Shown here piece after piece: positions 1-8,022 of a stretch of 64,000 nt of DNA (positions are counted from its first letter, which is position 1; each line of letters begins with the position of its first letter). This DNA is from JAUWKC01 sp035527845 (GTDB lineage Bacteria > Planctomycetota > Phycisphaerae > Sedimentisphaerales > Anaerobacaceae). Under the pieces are notes generated by a model, which saw only the letters and a program-made list of their open reading frames with translations, was not told the DNA's origin and did no database searches. The DNA lies in the NCBI GenBank assembly GCA_035527845.1, contig DATKZT010000073.1, forward strand, positions 1 through 64,000, read 5' to 3'. Position numbers and translations under genes: made by a program.

Positions 1-57
1 CTCAATGTCAACACCTAACGCATCTTTCAGTTCATCTACACTAATCTTGTCATTCAT
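1..57 (-). CDS. 5' end of an unidentified gene, cut by the window edge
   Basis: Reading leftward from an ATG at 57-55, nineteen codons are open to the edge and encode MNDKISVDELKDALGVDIE. An AAGGAG-type ribosome binding site lies a few bases upstream (complement of about 62-69), which supports a real start. The fragment is acidic and predicted helical but too short to assign to a family. The multiheme gene upstream runs in the same direction and ends at 204, so the two could be cotranscribed. Confidence 0.5.
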   Translation of the reverse strand, partial: MNDKISVDELKDALGVDIE

Positions 58-203
58 AACGTTCTCCTTGTTTCATAATTCCTTATAAAACAAAGAGTAA
101 CACACCCGCAGAAAATGCGCCAGAAAAATTAGTCGCACACGCTTTCTTGTGGTTTTGGGGCGGCGGCCTTGGGGGGTGCGACACCAATACATTGAAGAAA
201 AGG

Positions 204-2744
204 TTACTTTCCCCAGAGCCACTTGTCAACAAAGATGTCCAGGTCGTGGTGGTCAACGCCGTTTATGCCGTCAAGATTCGCCGGCCCGCACGGTTGCTCG
301 ACACAGTCGTGCCCCCAGTACATGCTGAAAATGCTGAAATCCACGAAGTCCACACCGCCGGAGCCGTCAAAATCAGCCGCCAGCAGCGAATCCACGGTCG
401 CGGTCCCCATCACCTCCGGCGGACACTTGCCGTTCCCATTCCAAAGGTCATAAACTGCCTGCCCCTCGCTGTTCGTCGTGTTCTTATCCCGCAGAAACTC
501 GATGAATTCCTTGCTCGTGCTCTGATAATACAGCGTGACCTCGGCGGAAACCGCTCCCTCCGGAATGCTGTAGTAGGTCTGGTCCCAGTATTGTCCGTCC
601 TCGTATGAATGCGCGACCGGTGCGCCGCCGAAATCCGCAAACGCCGCATTGGTAAATCCCCTCGGCGGAATACGGTTGTCCTTATACACGTTGTTATTGA
701 GCACGAAGTGGAAAGACGGACCGTTCGGCTCACCGGCCAGCGGCGCCGTTATCGAATCAAGACCCGGCTTGACCTCGTATATCTTGACCTCGGGGTCGTG
801 GCTGAGCACGCCGGTGTTGGCGTCATAAGCGCCGGATTCTGAAACGAGGTTCATGCCGGCGTCATAAAACTTTACGTTGATCCACATTCGCCGTCCTTCG
901 GGATAGCCGGTGGGCAGCTTGTGGCCGGTGTTATTCGTGACAGTCACCTTCAACATCCCGCCGTCGACCGCCGCCTCCAAATCCGCCGCATTCTGCAGCA
1001 TGTACCTGGCGCGGTCCGCACCCGCCGCAACGGCTGCCGGGTCAACATCGTTGGGATACATAGCGGCAATCAAAGGACCAATCCAGGTGCTTCCGCCCGT
1101 CATATCGTGAAGCGGCAGGTTGTCACGAACCGGAGGCGTGCCGAAGTTGCAGCCCTGCCCCGTGACATCTCGCAGGTGACAGTCCTGGCACGTCGCCACG
1201 TAGTCCTTGTTGCCGCCGAACTGCGGCGCATATACGCCTTCGAGGCTGTTATAAGCACTGTAAAACCACTCGCTGTACGTCCGCTCCACCGGAAGAAGCG
1301 TGTGGGCCGAGAAGTCCGTTGCGGTTTCATCGAAGGCATTGGGGACATAATTGGCATCGGCGTCCTTTTCGAAGGCGGGATTGCTTACATTATGACAGGT
1401 TCCACACAATGCGGCCTCGCGATGAAAAGGCGAGACGAGGACGGGATGTCCGCTGGTGGCGTCAACGAAGGGCCCGCGTCGGGCGCCGGTGGGGTCTATG
1501 GTAGCCATCCCGTTTCCGAATTCCGTCGCCGGAAAACTAAGGGCGGCCAGAATTGCGTCGTCTTCGAGAGGATTCAAGAAAGGATCGAAGATCGGGTCCA
1601 CAAGACGGTGACAAAAATCGCAGGCGACGCCGCTCTTATCGGTATCGAGCATTCGGCTGCCGTCGGTGGGGACGGAGCGGCCCTGGAGCCAGCCTCGCGG
1701 AAGGTGACATCGCAGACACAGGTCCCCGGAGTCGGGAGCGTCCTGATTGGCAATCACCATGTTAGCCTTGAACAAGGGGTCTAACGACGCTTGTGCCATC
1801 ATGCTGCCGCGCCAATTTCGATAAGGCTCGACGGTCGCATCATAATTGCCGTGGCAGACGGCGCAGGCCTGTGGGGGATTCAGGATGCCGGCTTCGAAGG
1901 GCTGACTGCCGGGCTGGTCGAAATCGCGCAGGGTGGTCGGCGCCAGCCCGCCCGGAGGCGACTGAATCGTAAATACGCCGTCACTGTCATCCTCCCCGCT
2001 GTTGAACGAGTTATCTATCGCAACGACCTTGAATATCGCAACAGTACTCGGCCTGTTCGCAGGGAACCAGTTGTAGCTGCCCGTATTAGGCAGTCCCAGC
2101 GCCACCGGCTTGAAGGTCGCGCCGTTGTCCAGCGAAAGGAAAAGGTCGATTCCCGCGATGCCGCCCGCGTCGCCGGCAATCCACTGAACCGTAGTCCCCG
2201 TGTTGGCGACGTACGTCTCGCCGCCGTTCGGCACAATGACGGTGACGCTTGGCGGCGTTGTGTCGCTGCCCGTGCTGGGTACAAGATGGTACTGTATGTC
2301 CACCAGATCGACGTTCGAAACGTTGCCGACATTCGACGGTTTCAATCCCGGAAAAGTGGGCGTATTGTCGAAGGTTGTCTTATCCGTTATTTCCGTACCG
2401 TTACTGAAGCCGTCGCCGTCCGAATCCAGACCATCGAGGCTGAGGATGTCGGCCTGGTCACGATTGGGTGTCGCCTCGACGGCCAAGCCGTAGAGATTTC
2501 TTGTACCGCCGCCGCTGAAGTCATAGTGGCAGACGCCGCAATGGCCGGCGTGGCTGGGCACGTCGTCCAGCACGGAGTTCTTTGCCTGCGGATAAGCCTG
2601 AAAGAATGCCTTGCGGTAGGGATTTCTTGCGTGGGCCTGATGGCAGGTAAGCGAAATACAAGAAAAAACCAACACAAGTGTTGGCCAAGCGAGCGGGCAA
2701 GGCCGCCGGCTAATAAATCCTGGAATAAACTCGCGAGGGTTCAT
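204..2744 (-). CDS. Secreted six-heme cytochrome-c-like protein with dockerin-like C-terminus
   Basis: An 846-aa protein. An N-terminal signal region ending near residues 37-39 (AHA) suggests export. Six CxxCH heme-attachment motifs are visible: CGVCH 69-73, CAVCH 294-298, CLRCH 343-347, CDFCH 375-379, CGTCH 447-451 and CQDCH 519-523. An EF-hand-like DSDGDGFSNGTEI sits near 107-119. An Ig-like segment at about 163-260 separates heme 1 from the others. NTGHKLPTGYPEGRR near 605-619 resembles sequence seen in other multiheme proteins, where a His may act as a distal ligand. The last 60 residues carry two dockerin-like Asp-rich loops (DFDGSGGVDFVDFS, NLDGINGVDHHDLD). Covalent heme and redox activity follow from the motifs; donor and acceptor are unknown. 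The upstream ribosome binding site is weak, so the start could lie a little further in. Confidence 0.82.
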   Translation of the reverse strand: MNPREFIPGFISRRPCPLAWPTLVLVFSCISLTCHQAHARNPYRKAFFQAYPQAKNSVLDDVPSHAGHCGVCHYDFSGGGTRNLYGLAVEATPNRDQADILSLDGLDSDGDGFSNGTEITDKTTFDNTPTFPGLKPSNVGNVSNVDLVDIQYHLVPSTGSDTTPPSVTVIVPNGGETYVANTGTTVQWIAGDAGGIAGIDLFLSLDNGATFKPVALGLPNTGSYNWFPANRPSTVAIFKVVAIDNSFNSGEDDSDGVFTIQSPPGGLAPTTLRDFDQPGSQPFEAGILNPPQACAVCHGNYDATVEPYRNWRGSMMAQASLDPLFKANMVIANQDAPDSGDLCLRCHLPRGWLQGRSVPTDGSRMLDTDKSGVACDFCHRLVDPIFDPFLNPLEDDAILAALSFPATEFGNGMATIDPTGARRGPFVDATSGHPVLVSPFHREAALCGTCHNVSNPAFEKDADANYVPNAFDETATDFSAHTLLPVERTYSEWFYSAYNSLEGVYAPQFGGNKDYVATCQDCHLRDVTGQGCNFGTPPVRDNLPLHDMTGGSTWIGPLIAAMYPNDVDPAAVAAGADRARYMLQNAADLEAAVDGGMLKVTVTNNTGHKLPTGYPEGRRMWINVKFYDAGMNLVSESGAYDANTGVLSHDPEVKIYEVKPGLDSITAPLAGEPNGPSFHFVLNNNVYKDNRIPPRGFTNAAFADFGGAPVAHSYEDGQYWDQTYYSIPEGAVSAEVTLYYQSTSKEFIEFLRDKNTTNSEGQAVYDLWNGNGKCPPEVMGTATVDSLLAADFDGSGGVDFVDFSIFSMYWGHDCVEQPCGPANLDGINGVDHHDLDIFVDKWLWGK

Positions 2745-3327
2745 ACGAGAACTCGTCCTGCACCGTCAAATAAGATTTTCGAGGGCTTACTCGGCGGCAA
2801 AGCCCCGTTTTGCGCCAATAAATAGTATATTCTGTCATTTCGGCGAAAGGGCCGGTAATGGCCCTTAGCGGAGAAATCTCTGTTTGAGCAGATTCCTCGA
2901 CTCGCGCTCGGAATGACGGTCTGACGGCCCTTCAACAGAACACAAGCGTTACGAAGCAAGGATAGCAGAACTTGCGGGGTTGTGAATCGGGGAAAGGCCT
3001 GTTTTTTGCATCGGCGATTTGCCTACTCGAGATTTGCTATTTGCGATGTACTATTGATTTTCGGCAGGCGGCGGGTAGTGGCGTCGCGTGGTGGTTGTAA
3101 GAAATCGGTAAAAGGGGGTCTTTGCGTGGAAGTACCGCAAGGAGCTGGACAAGATGAACAAGAAATACTTCGGCGCTCAGAGAAGGGCGGCAAGGTTCAA
3201 GGAATTCAAATCTTATCGACCGCTGCCGTACCGCGAGGTGGCGGGGGCAGGGCCGGGAACCGCTGCGAGGGCCGATTTTCGGACGCAGAAAAGAGGTTGG
3301 GGTATGAAAAGGATGTGAGGCGCCCGC
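2745..3327. other. Gene-poor stretch with a dispersed-repeat-like segment
   Basis: No convincing gene. About 2835-2935 holds paired GGAATGAC/GTCATTTC-type segments around AGATTCCTCGACTCGCGCTC, the look of a short dispersed palindromic repeat. About 3090-3130 resembles the leader of the ECF sigma gene at 7369-7410 (GGTGG, TGTAA, AAAT, GGTAAA, TTTGCG in the same order). A 128-codon ORF from 2982 runs straight through into the MITE-like element and has no homology-like features. Confidence 0.45.
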
Positions 3328-3505
3328 GGGTGCACTTCATATTTGTAGGTAGGAAGGCAGGCTATTAGGCTTCTATGATCGTGCAGGCCTTACGAGGGGG
3401 CTGGATTCCCGCTTTCGCGGGAATGACAACGGGGGGAAACGAATCGGGAAGAAACGGGGGCAATGATACGGGCAAAGAATCCACCTACAAACGTGAATCG
3501 CACCC
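3328..3505. mobile_element. MITE-like element, copy 1 (178 bp) with inverted ends and 9-bp direct repeat
   Basis: The left end begins GGGTGCACTTCA and continues to TTTGTAGGT. The right end read in reverse begins GGGTGCGATTCA and continues to TTTGTAGGT, so the ends match at about 19 of 23 positions. The 9-bp word GGCGCCCGC lies directly outside both ends (3319-3327 and 3506-3514), as a target-site duplication would. The centre holds a perfect hairpin, ATTCCCGC-TTTC-GCGGGAAT. No ORF of transposase size is present. A second, nearly identical copy lies at 61352-61530. Confidence 0.72.
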
Positions 3506-3630
3506 GGCGCCCGCGGGCTAAAAAAAAAGGTTGCATTGCGGTCGGTTATAGGTTAACAGATGGAGGAAAAGAACAAGGCAGCAGACGTCGGGCGATTAGT
3601 TTTATAGAATAGGCCGTCGAAAGGTTGATA

Positions 3631-5067
3631 ATGTCAGCAAGCGATTCAAATGGTGGATTTCTTTACAAGCACGTTCTTGCGCTGTACCCTTATTTCGGGA
3701 GTTCGACGGCGGCGATGGGGATATTTCCGCCTACGGGCCTTGAGTACATCGCGGCGAGCATGAAGGGTCTGGTGGGCAAGGTGACGCTGATGGACCTTCG
3801 GCATGAGAAGACTTACCGCGACCCGAAGGTATTGGGCAGATTCATCAGGGACGGGGTGGACCTTATATGTGTGAGTATTCCGTGGTCGTCTCAATTCAAG
3901 AACGTTTCCAATTTCGTCTCGCAGCTTCCGGCGGAGGTGCCCACGGTCGTCGGGGGCTACAAGGCCACGCTGGAGGTCGAGGATGTGTTCGAGCGTTGTC
4001 CGAACGTGGACATGATCGTGCGCGGAGAGGGTGAAGAGATAATCAAGCAGATAGTGACCGGCGAGGCGTACGGCAACATCCGCGGTCTTTCGTACCGCAA
4101 TAACGGAACGTTGGTGCATAACGAGATACATCCGCTTCCGGACCTTGAGCGAATTGCATTTCCGGACCGGTCTTTGAGGAGGCAGGATTACGGCATCGTT
4201 CAAAACGGCGTTCACCTGAGCAGGCATACGTTCGACACGATACTGACGACGCGCGGCTGCCCGTTCAAATGCAAGTTCTGCACATTCAGTCTGAATCCGC
4301 TGGGTCAGAAGAGGAGCTATACGGAGCGTCCGATCGAATCGGTTATCGAGGAACTGAAGACGATAAAGGCGGACGTTGTTCTGGTAAGTGACGACAATTT
4401 CTTCACGAATCCGAAGCGGAGCGAACGGCTTTGCGATTTGATCATCGAGAACGGCATTAAGAAGACGTTCGTTGTGCAGGCGCGGGTTGACATTGCGAGG
4501 CATCGGAGGATTCTGGACAAGGCACAGGAGGCGGGTTTCAGATTGTTTCTGATCGGGGTGGAGTCTCCACACGACCGAATTCTGGAGCAGCTTCAGAAGG
4601 GCATCACTCAGCAGCAGATTCGTGAGGCGTTTGCGGTTCTGACGCAGTACGATTTTTATCTTCACGGGTACTTTATCTACGGTAACGTCGGCGAGACGGA
4701 GGAGGAGATGCTTTACATTGCGAAGTTCGCGAAGGAGATTGCGCTGGATTCGATTACGTTCCAGAAGCTTCGTGTGGAGAAGTTTTCGCCTCTGCAGGAG
4801 TTGGTGGAGCAGACGCCGGGGTATCACTTCGACCGTATCGGCGGTCCGGTGTATTCGGAGCGTTACGGGCGGAAGGAGCTGAAGGAAATCCGCAACCGTA
4901 TCCGGTCGGAGTTCTACGACCTGCCGCAGATGCTGCACATCGTCAGGAAGGCGAGGCGAATCGGACTGGTGAGCGGTCGCGACCTTTTCGGTGCACTCAT
5001 GGGTCTGCCTCTGCTGCTTTGCGGACTGGGCAGGCGGAAGCTGCAGAAGATGCGGCACGGGCGGTAA
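3631..5067 (+). CDS. Radical SAM protein with N-terminal B12-binding-like domain
   Basis: A 478-aa protein. The radical SAM cluster motif is CPFKCKFC, with cysteines at about 210, 214 and 217. The N-terminal half has B12-binding-type features: a PPTGLEYIAA stretch, VVGGYKATLE and VRGEGEE. GVESPHDRILEQLQKG and GETEEEM fit the later strands of the radical SAM barrel. These enzymes cleave S-adenosylmethionine to a 5'-deoxyadenosyl radical; many B12-binding members methylate or rearrange carbon centres in lipids or secondary metabolites. The substrate cannot be told here. I chose ATG 3631 (ribosome binding site AAAGG six bases upstream) over the in-frame TTG at 3625. The C-terminus ends in a hydrophobic stretch, LFGALMGLPLLLCGLG, then basic residues, which may touch the membrane. 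It stands alone, with no partner gene nearby. Confidence 0.85.
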   Translation: MSASDSNGGFLYKHVLALYPYFGSSTAAMGIFPPTGLEYIAASMKGLVGKVTLMDLRHEKTYRDPKVLGRFIRDGVDLICVSIPWSSQFKNVSNFVSQLPAEVPTVVGGYKATLEVEDVFERCPNVDMIVRGEGEEIIKQIVTGEAYGNIRGLSYRNNGTLVHNEIHPLPDLERIAFPDRSLRRQDYGIVQNGVHLSRHTFDTILTTRGCPFKCKFCTFSLNPLGQKRSYTERPIESVIEELKTIKADVVLVSDDNFFTNPKRSERLCDLIIENGIKKTFVVQARVDIARHRRILDKAQEAGFRLFLIGVESPHDRILEQLQKGITQQQIREAFAVLTQYDFYLHGYFIYGNVGETEEEMLYIAKFAKEIALDSITFQKLRVEKFSPLQELVEQTPGYHFDRIGGPVYSERYGRKELKEIRNRIRSEFYDLPQMLHIVRKARRIGLVSGRDLFGALMGLPLLLCGLGRRKLQKMRHGR

Positions 5068-5305
5068 GTTGTCTTTCATCCGGGCTTGTGCGGGGGATTC
5101 AAGGTCTTCGCCAGACACCGTTCATTAGGGCCTGTCGCTTCAATAAAACACGGCGGATGTGGCACGGTGTGACAGACTATTAACCATCGGATGAATCCGG
5201 AGAATCCATAGTAGTCTTTTTGATTAGTCGAAAGGACTATGAGCGTTGAGGGGGCAAGGTCGTGTGTGCCGAAGCTTATCCTACGGTGGCGAGGAAGGAG
5301 GATGT

Positions 5306-5465
5306 TTGTAAAAAGTTTGTAAAAGGGATTTTTTGCGCACATGTCGGGGGGGGCAGTTACACTGTATTATGAAAGGTGATATCAGCGGATTACTTCGAAT
5401 GGGCAGGCAGCAGGATGGATGTCAAATCACAAGCACCCTCATTTGAGGCTGCCCAAAGGAGCTTT
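5306..5465 (+). pseudogene. Relic of an ECF sigma-factor leader and 5' end
   Basis: This stretch parallels the functional leader and start of the sigma gene at 7369-7525. Shared blocks in order are TGTAAAAA, GTAAA, ATTTTTTGCGCACAT, GTTACACT, TATTATGAA, TGATATCAGCGGA, TACTTC, AATGGGCAGGCAGCA and GAGGCTGCCCAA. After that the sigma coding sequence is gone and the convergent ELWxxDGT gene ends at 5483. It looks like the remains of a duplicated or recombined sigma locus. No usable ORF remains. Confidence 0.65.
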
Positions 5466-5482
5466 GCAGCAGGAGGGCTGGG

Positions 5483-6940
5483 CTACAGGCCGCACAGATA
5501 GTCGGGCTGGCGGTTGCAGTCGAGCCAGTTGTAAGCCATAATAGCAAAGTCCTTAAAGTCAATCTTGCAATCATTGTTTGCATCGCCAGCGATGGCTTCG
5601 GTGCAGAACCAGTCGTCGTATAACCACAGTTCGGTTCCGTAGGTTCCGTCGTCGGCAGAGAATAACAGGCTGCCTTTTAGATTGGTCAGATAGCGGGGCA
5701 TCGAGCCGGCTGTGCCGGGATTGATGTCCTTTACCATCAGGGTTCCTTCGGGGGTCCCGTCGGTTTGCCATAACTCCTGTCCGGTGTCGACCGTATAGTC
5801 TGCAAAGAACGGCGTGCCGTTTGCATCAGTGACGGGGCCGGGGCCCGTCCCGATTGGGCTTACCATCACCGTTCCTTCCTCGGTTCCGTCACTTTTCCAC
5901 AACCTGTGGGCCGGCCCGCAGGGGTCGAAGGCCCCAAAGAAAAGGGTGCCGTTTACGTCTGAAAGACCCTGAGGCATCAAGCAATCCTTGACCCTCACCG
6001 TGCCGGCCTCGGTTCCGTCGCTCTTCCACAGCGTCTCCGTGTATCCCCCATCTTGAAAGAACAGCGTGCTGCCTACAGCGGTGATAGTGTCGGGGTACTG
6101 ACCCCATTCGAACCCGCCCGCCCCGCCCCCGCCTGGGTTGATGTCCTTCACCATGACGGTGCCGGCGTCGGTGCCGTCACTTTTCCATAACTCGCGCGCG
6201 TGGTCTGAATCTTCTGCTACGAAGAACAGTGTCCCCATTGCATTCCTAAGGTTCTCATGCCCCCAGACGTCTGGGTTCTGGCTGACAATCACCGTTGTTT
6301 CCTCGGTCCCGGAGCTTTTCCATAATCCCCCAACGCTGACAAAGAACAGGGTGCCGTTTACATCAGTAAGCGACTCAGTATGCACAAACGGTTGCGGACC
6401 CGGCCAGATATCCTTTACCATCATGGTGCCGGTTTCAGTCCCGTCACTTTTCCATAACTCGGGTCCATGGGTTCCATCGTCGGCCACGAAGAACAGCGTG
6501 CCGTTTGAATCCCTAAGCCCACAAGCCCACAACTCGCCCGGGCCGGAGTAGATATCCTTTACCATTACGGTGCCGGCCTGGGTCCCGTCACTTTTCCATA
6601 ACTCTTTTCCGTGCGTTCCGTCATCGGCTGCAAAGAACAGCGTACCGTTTACATGCGTCAGATAGCCGGGCGACGAGCCGGTTGACCCCGCCCAGATATC
6701 CTTTACCATCACGGTCCCGACCCTGGTCCGGTCGCTTCGCCACAACTCTCTTCCGTGCGTTCCGTCGTGGGCGGTAAAGAACAGCGTCCCGTTTACGTCA
6801 ATAAGGTCTGTGGGGAAAGAGTTGGCGTCGCCCGGATTTATGTCCCTGACCAAGAACGGGTCGGCTGCGCGTGCAAACCCGGCAAGACCGGCGACCAACA
6901 AAAGAACCACTGCCGACGAAAGAATTCTTAGAGTTTTCAT
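5483..6940 (-). CDS. Secreted ELWxxDGT repeat protein with C-terminal dockerin-like motif
   Basis: A 485-aa protein with a clear signal peptide (LRILSSAVVLLLVAGLAGFARA, cut after ARA). About nine repeats follow with the core ELWKSDGTxxGTVMVKDI and the alternating phrase DVNGTLFFxADDGTHG, spaced about 45-50 residues apart; a beta-propeller-like fold is likely. The tail GDANNDCKIDFKDFAIMAYNWL is the dockerin-like motif seen in other secreted proteins of this window. I chose ATG 6940 because GGAGG lies eight bases upstream; a GTG nine bases earlier is possible. Such repeats are found in extracellular proteins of unknown ligand. The gene converges with the sigma relic at 5306-5465. Confidence 0.8.
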   Translation of the reverse strand: MKTLRILSSAVVLLLVAGLAGFARAADPFLVRDINPGDANSFPTDLIDVNGTLFFTAHDGTHGRELWRSDRTRVGTVMVKDIWAGSTGSSPGYLTHVNGTLFFAADDGTHGKELWKSDGTQAGTVMVKDIYSGPGELWACGLRDSNGTLFFVADDGTHGPELWKSDGTETGTMMVKDIWPGPQPFVHTESLTDVNGTLFFVSVGGLWKSSGTEETTVIVSQNPDVWGHENLRNAMGTLFFVAEDSDHARELWKSDGTDAGTVMVKDINPGGGGAGGFEWGQYPDTITAVGSTLFFQDGGYTETLWKSDGTEAGTVRVKDCLMPQGLSDVNGTLFFGAFDPCGPAHRLWKSDGTEEGTVMVSPIGTGPGPVTDANGTPFFADYTVDTGQELWQTDGTPEGTLMVKDINPGTAGSMPRYLTNLKGSLLFSADDGTYGTELWLYDDWFCTEAIAGDANNDCKIDFKDFAIMAYNWLDCNRQPDYLCGL

Positions 6941-7368
6941 TCCTTCCACCTCCCAAGAAAGCCCATTATTCTGAAGTTTCTACATATTAGGGCGGATTGA
7001 ATCTCGGACATTCATCACCAAAACACTCAACAAGTTCGCCGCAGGGCAGTTTGGATGCTTTGGGACTCCTGTGCCCTGGGGGATGCTGTTTGCCGGGATG
7101 GCCAAGCGTTCATCTCTCTTTTCCTTAACCACCGGCCGGGGCGAGTGTCCCGGCCAAATGACCGGCCCTCGTAGAGAAAACCATAGAATACCTTAAAAGA
7201 AAGTGCTTGTCAATTAAATTTTTTGAGATTATTCGGCTTATTTGGTCAGATTTCGTATTTTGGCGTTTAAGAAAGTGGCAATATAAAGGAGGCCATGAGA
7301 TTTGACCGGTGGGCGGCTCTTCGGGACGAGCATAGAAGAACATAGGAGCACAAACGTTGGACGGTGGC
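6941..7368. other. Intergenic stretch, no gene seen
   Basis: About 430 bases between divergent genes. I see no ORF with protein-like composition and no RNA gene. The stretch 7130-7310 is partly A/T-rich. Confidence 0.4.
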
Positions 7369-7440
7369 TGTAAAAAATTGGTAAAGAAGGATTTTTTGCG
7401 CACATTTTGTGGGGGCGGTTACACTATATTATGAAGGCTG
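7369..7440 (+). promoter_or_regulatory. Conserved leader/promoter-like block before an ECF sigma gene
   Basis: The block TGTAAAAA...GGTAAAG...ATTTTTTGCGCACAT...GTTACACTATATTATGAA is repeated at 5306-5390 and, more weakly, at about 3090-3130. TATATT is a possible -10 hexamer, but no canonical -35 sits at 17 bases, so an alternative sigma factor, possibly self-recognition, is plausible. An in-frame ATG at 7431 opens only a 20-codon reading frame that stops at 7491-7493, so it is not the sigma start. Confidence 0.45.
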
Positions 7441-7476
7441 ATATCAGCGGACTACTTCTAATGGGCAGGCAGCAAG

Positions 7477-8022
7477 GTGGCAGAGAAAACTGAAACACGC
7501 CTGGTCGAGGCTGCCCAAGGTGGCCATTTGGACAGCTTGGGGGCCCTGTACGAGCGGTACTACAGGGCGATGGTGGCGCTGGCGTACTCGGTGCTGAGGG
7601 ACAGGAATCAGGCGGAGGACGCGGCACAGGAGTCATTTGCGATAGCGTGCCGGGAGCTGCCCACTTTAAGGAGCTCAGAGAAGTTCGCGGTCTGGTTAGG
7701 TAGCATCTGCAGAAACGTTGCAAGGCAGATGCAGAGGCGCGAAAGCAGGTTAGCAGAAAAGGCGATTCAAAAGCCTTCGGCAAATGAACAGAGCAGGAAT
7801 GAACACGGCGACGTGGTCAGGCGAGCGGTGTGGAAGCTACGGGCCGGAGATAGAGAAGTGATAGTGCTGCGTTACTACGACAATATGGCGTATAACCAGA
7901 TAGCGGCGGTGTTGGGGATTTCGGCGGCGGCGGTTCACGGCCGGCTGGTGCGAGCGAAACGAAAGATAGCCAAACAATTGAAGCGTGACGGCTTAACTGG
8001 AGGCGATCATGAAGAACGGTGA
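7477..8022 (+). CDS. ECF-type RNA polymerase sigma factor
   Basis: A 181-aa protein of normal ECF length. Region 2 is visible at about 18-88 (ALYERYYRAMVALAYSVL, then AEDAAQESFAIACRELP). Region 4 lies at about 120-172, with LRAGDREVIVLRYYDNMAY and the helix-turn-helix IAAVLGISAAAVHGRLVRAK. It would direct RNA polymerase to a small regulon, probably including its own operon. Translation starts at a GTG (7477) with a weak ribosome binding site. The 3' end overlaps the next gene by 14 bases, which implies coupling to its membrane partner. The leader is a repeated element. Confidence 0.88.
   Translation: MAEKTETRLVEAAQGGHLDSLGALYERYYRAMVALAYSVLRDRNQAEDAAQESFAIACRELPTLRSSEKFAVWLGSICRNVARQMQRRESRLAEKAIQKPSANEQSRNEHGDVVRRAVWKLRAGDREVIVLRYYDNMAYNQIAAVLGISAAAVHGRLVRAKRKIAKQLKRDGLTGGDHEER

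Noticed and set aside
2982..3368. 128-codon ORF on the plus strand
   Set aside because: It runs into the MITE-like element, has unusual composition (Gly/Arg-rich) and no ribosome binding site or recognisable domain.
3646..5118. 490-codon minus-strand ORF
   Set aside because: It is exactly opposite the radical SAM gene, whose motifs are intact. The antisense protein is Arg/Leu/His-rich without domains.
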